DNA from: an uncultured Holophagaceae bacterium
Lineage (GTDB): Bacteria > Acidobacteriota > Holophagae > Holophagales > Holophagaceae
Direction of reading: 5' to 3'
Length of the DNA: 5,517 nt
Assembly (NCBI GenBank): GCA_903919165.1
Contig: CAIXHJ010000175.1
Location: 1-5,517, forward strand
A program made the translations under genes and the position numbers. The notes beneath the pieces are model-generated. The model was not told the DNA's origin and searched no databases. It saw only the letters and a program-made list of their open reading frames with translations. Of the stretch, positions 3,869 through 5,517 are shown piece by piece. Every line of letters starts with the position of its first letter. The first letter of the stretch is position 1.

Positions 3869-5517
3869 ATGGATGGATCCGCGCTGGGGCGCCTTCGCGC
3901 GGTACTGGGCATCGGCTTCCTGGCGCTGGCGGCCGTCGGCGCCCTGGCAGCCGATCCTGCGCGCATCCTGACGGCGGTCCGGATCGAAGGGGGGGACGAA
4001 GATGACCGCCGCTTCGCCTCGGCGGCCCTCGGGTTGAACCCCGGCCAGTCCGTGGATGACGCGGAGTTCAAGCAGGCACTGGCGGCCGTGAGGCTCGTGG
4101 ACCGCTACCGTTCAGTGGAAGGGGCGCTCGGTGCCGATGGGTCAGCGGTACTGAGGCTGGAACCGCTCCCGCTCCTGGCCACCTGGCGCTGGGAAGGCGA
4201 CGCGGTTCCGGAATCCCTTCGCAAGACGCTCCTGCCCGAACTCCGCAAGGGCCAACGCCTGGGGACCCAGCACAGGACGGTGCTCACGGGGCTGGCGGAA
4301 CAGCGCCTGAGGGAGGCCGGGTATCCCGAAGCCAGGCTGTTAATGGCCCTTGAGCGGGACGGCCAACACCTCCGGTTGGGATTGTCGCTGGGTGCGCCCG
4401 CCCTCATCCGGGAGATCCGCCTGGAAGGAGATCCATCCCCTTATACGCGGGAGACTCTGCTGAAGGTCGCGGGGATCCGGCCCGGGGTATCCCTCTGGAC
4501 GCCGACGGTGGTGAGGGAGGCCCAGCGCCGCCTGCGTCAGAGGCTGGTGGAGAATCACCGCCTTGAAGGATCCATCAGGTTGGAGCCGGCGAGTGAGGCT
4601 GGCGTGTTGCTGCTTGAAGTCCGTCCTGGCCCCAAGGTGACCCTCCGTGGCAAGGGTCTGAACGTGCTCGCCCCCCTCTGGGGCCAGCCCCGCCTGGCGG
4701 AGTTCGTACCCCTGGCGAGGGCGGAGCGCTATTCGCCGAGCATCCTCGAAGAAGGAGCAGGGCGTATCACGACCTACTTCCACAACCAGGGGTACCCGGA
4801 AGTGAAGGTCAGGTACGAGCGTGTGGTGACTGAGGGAACGGCGGAACATCCAGAGGCGGTGACGATCACCTACTTCGTTGAGTACGGTCCAAGGCGCACG
4901 CTCGGGAAGGTCCAATTCGAGGGCAACCGCGAATTGCCGGAGGAGGAACTCCGCCAGGTTGTGTCGTTGCCCAAACGGTTCCTGCTCCTCCCGCCTTATG
5001 CCAGGACCGAGACGGTCAAGGCCCTGGAGGACCGGGTGACCGCGTTCTACCTTCAACGGGGGTTCCCCGAGGTGCAGGTCCGGCGCCGCGTGGACACCGC
5101 CCAGGATGGCTCGGTCGAGGTGCGGTTGATCATCCGGGAGGGACAACGCCGGTTCCTGAAGGCGCTGGTGCTGGATCTTCCAGCGGAGCCGGGATTCCCG
5201 CGTCAGACCCTCTCCAAGAGCCTTCTGCTCGTCCTTTCGGATCGGCCTGTTCCTGTCGCTGGTACATCGCGGTATCGATCCGATCGGCGGCACCTCCAGG
5301 GATTCGAGGGAACCATGGAAACCAACCCTCAGGGAATCCGGCTCAACTTCGAGCCGGCACTGCCCCTCGTCCGGAACGACCTGGCTCTGGTGGTGTCAGA
5401 CCTGCGCCAGCGGCTATCTTCCGCAGGAGCTGCAAACCCTCAGATAAAACTCGCCTTCGAGGATGACGAGGCGCAGCCCATCGTCCGGATCCAGGTGCCA
5501 TCGCAGCCACTGGACCA
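3869..5517 (+). CDS. Secreted multi-POTRA outer-membrane assembly/translocation protein (BamA/TamA-like), C-terminus outside window
   Basis: The frame is open from ATG 3869 to the window end (549 residues plus 2 nt). Residues 1-27 look like a signal peptide: R8 and R10, a hydrophobic core 11-26, and likely cleavage at ALA-AD after A27. The rest resembles successive POTRA domains of about 75-85 residues, judged by recurring patterns of strand, small residue-rich turn, helix pair and a GY/GF-P-E-V/A motif: about 33-103, 104-178 (GYPEA at 151), 181-256 (REIRLEGDPS), 257-345 (GYPEVKV at 308) and 346-428 (VQFEGNRELPEEEL, GFPEVQV at 398). Residues 430-549 are less typical. POTRA domains in the periplasm recruit or guide substrates for an outer-membrane Omp85 barrel, which should follow beyond base 5517 but is not seen. 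No ribosome site precedes the ATG, and the 15-bp gap after the STAS stop suggests coupled translation. Whether it is the main BamA or a specialised paralogue cannot be decided here. Confidence 0.85.
   Translation, partial: MDGSALGRLRAVLGIGFLALAAVGALAADPARILTAVRIEGGDEDDRRFASAALGLNPGQSVDDAEFKQALAAVRLVDRYRSVEGALGADGSAVLRLEPLPLLATWRWEGDAVPESLRKTLLPELRKGQRLGTQHRTVLTGLAEQRLREAGYPEARLLMALERDGQHLRLGLSLGAPALIREIRLEGDPSPYTRETLLKVAGIRPGVSLWTPTVVREAQRRLRQRLVENHRLEGSIRLEPASEAGVLLLEVRPGPKVTLRGKGLNVLAPLWGQPRLAEFVPLARAERYSPSILEEGAGRITTYFHNQGYPEVKVRYERVVTEGTAEHPEAVTITYFVEYGPRRTLGKVQFEGNRELPEEELRQVVSLPKRFLLLPPYARTETVKALEDRVTAFYLQRGFPEVQVRRRVDTAQDGSVEVRLIIREGQRRFLKALVLDLPAEPGFPRQTLSKSLLLVLSDRPVPVAGTSRYRSDRRHLQGFEGTMETNPQGIRLNFEPALPLVRNDLALVVSDLRQRLSSAGAANPQIKLAFEDDEAQPIVRIQVPSQPLD

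Noticed and set aside
4340..5293. A 317-codon open frame on the minus strand opposite the POTRA gene
   Set aside because: It is antisense to the POTRA coding sequence, has a low-complexity His/Arg/Gln/Pro-rich composition and resembles no family.

Overview
The window looks like a stretch of chromosome from a GC-rich Gram-negative bacterium. A secreted POTRA-domain (BamA/TamA-type) protein implies an outer membrane, and ispG shows isoprenoid synthesis by the MEP pathway. The mix of genes and the protein style suggest an Acidobacteriota relative (Holophaga/Geothrix-like), but this is an impression, not a search result. I see no tRNA, rRNA, CRISPR array, insertion sequence or integrase.

Layout, left to right. 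Bases 1-672 (minus strand) hold the N-terminal 224 residues of a sigma-54-dependent activator whose GAF domain aligns residue by residue with the nitric-oxide sensor NorR. Bases 713-1525 (minus) encode a PlsC-type lysophosphatidic acid acyltransferase directly upstream of that regulator. Across a 54-bp divergent gap, bases 1580-1798 (plus) encode a 72-residue protein I do not recognise. It converges, with 3 bp between the stop codons, on yidD (1802-2116, minus). The yidD start overlaps the end of ispG (2100-3206, minus) by 17 bp. Bases 3207-3517 are non-coding, separate the divergent ispG and STAS units, and are rich in inverted repeats. Bases 3518-3853 (plus) encode a single-domain STAS protein of the anti-sigma-factor antagonist type. 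Fifteen bases later starts a secreted multi-POTRA protein (3869 to beyond 5517), cut off before any beta-barrel.

How the genes fit together. Much of the window concerns the cell envelope: phospholipid acylation (PlsC), assistance to inner-membrane protein insertion (YidD), isoprenoid precursors for the undecaprenyl carrier and quinones (IspG), and outer-membrane protein assembly or lipid/protein translocation (POTRA protein). Two regulatory proteins, the NorR-like activator and the STAS switch, lie among them. Whether they control their neighbours cannot be read from the sequence. The points most worth following are the substituted NorR-like iron site, the 12-bp dyad next to the STAS promoter, the STAS-POTRA pairing, and the relocation of yidD to ispG. 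I found no clear evidence of an entirely new system.
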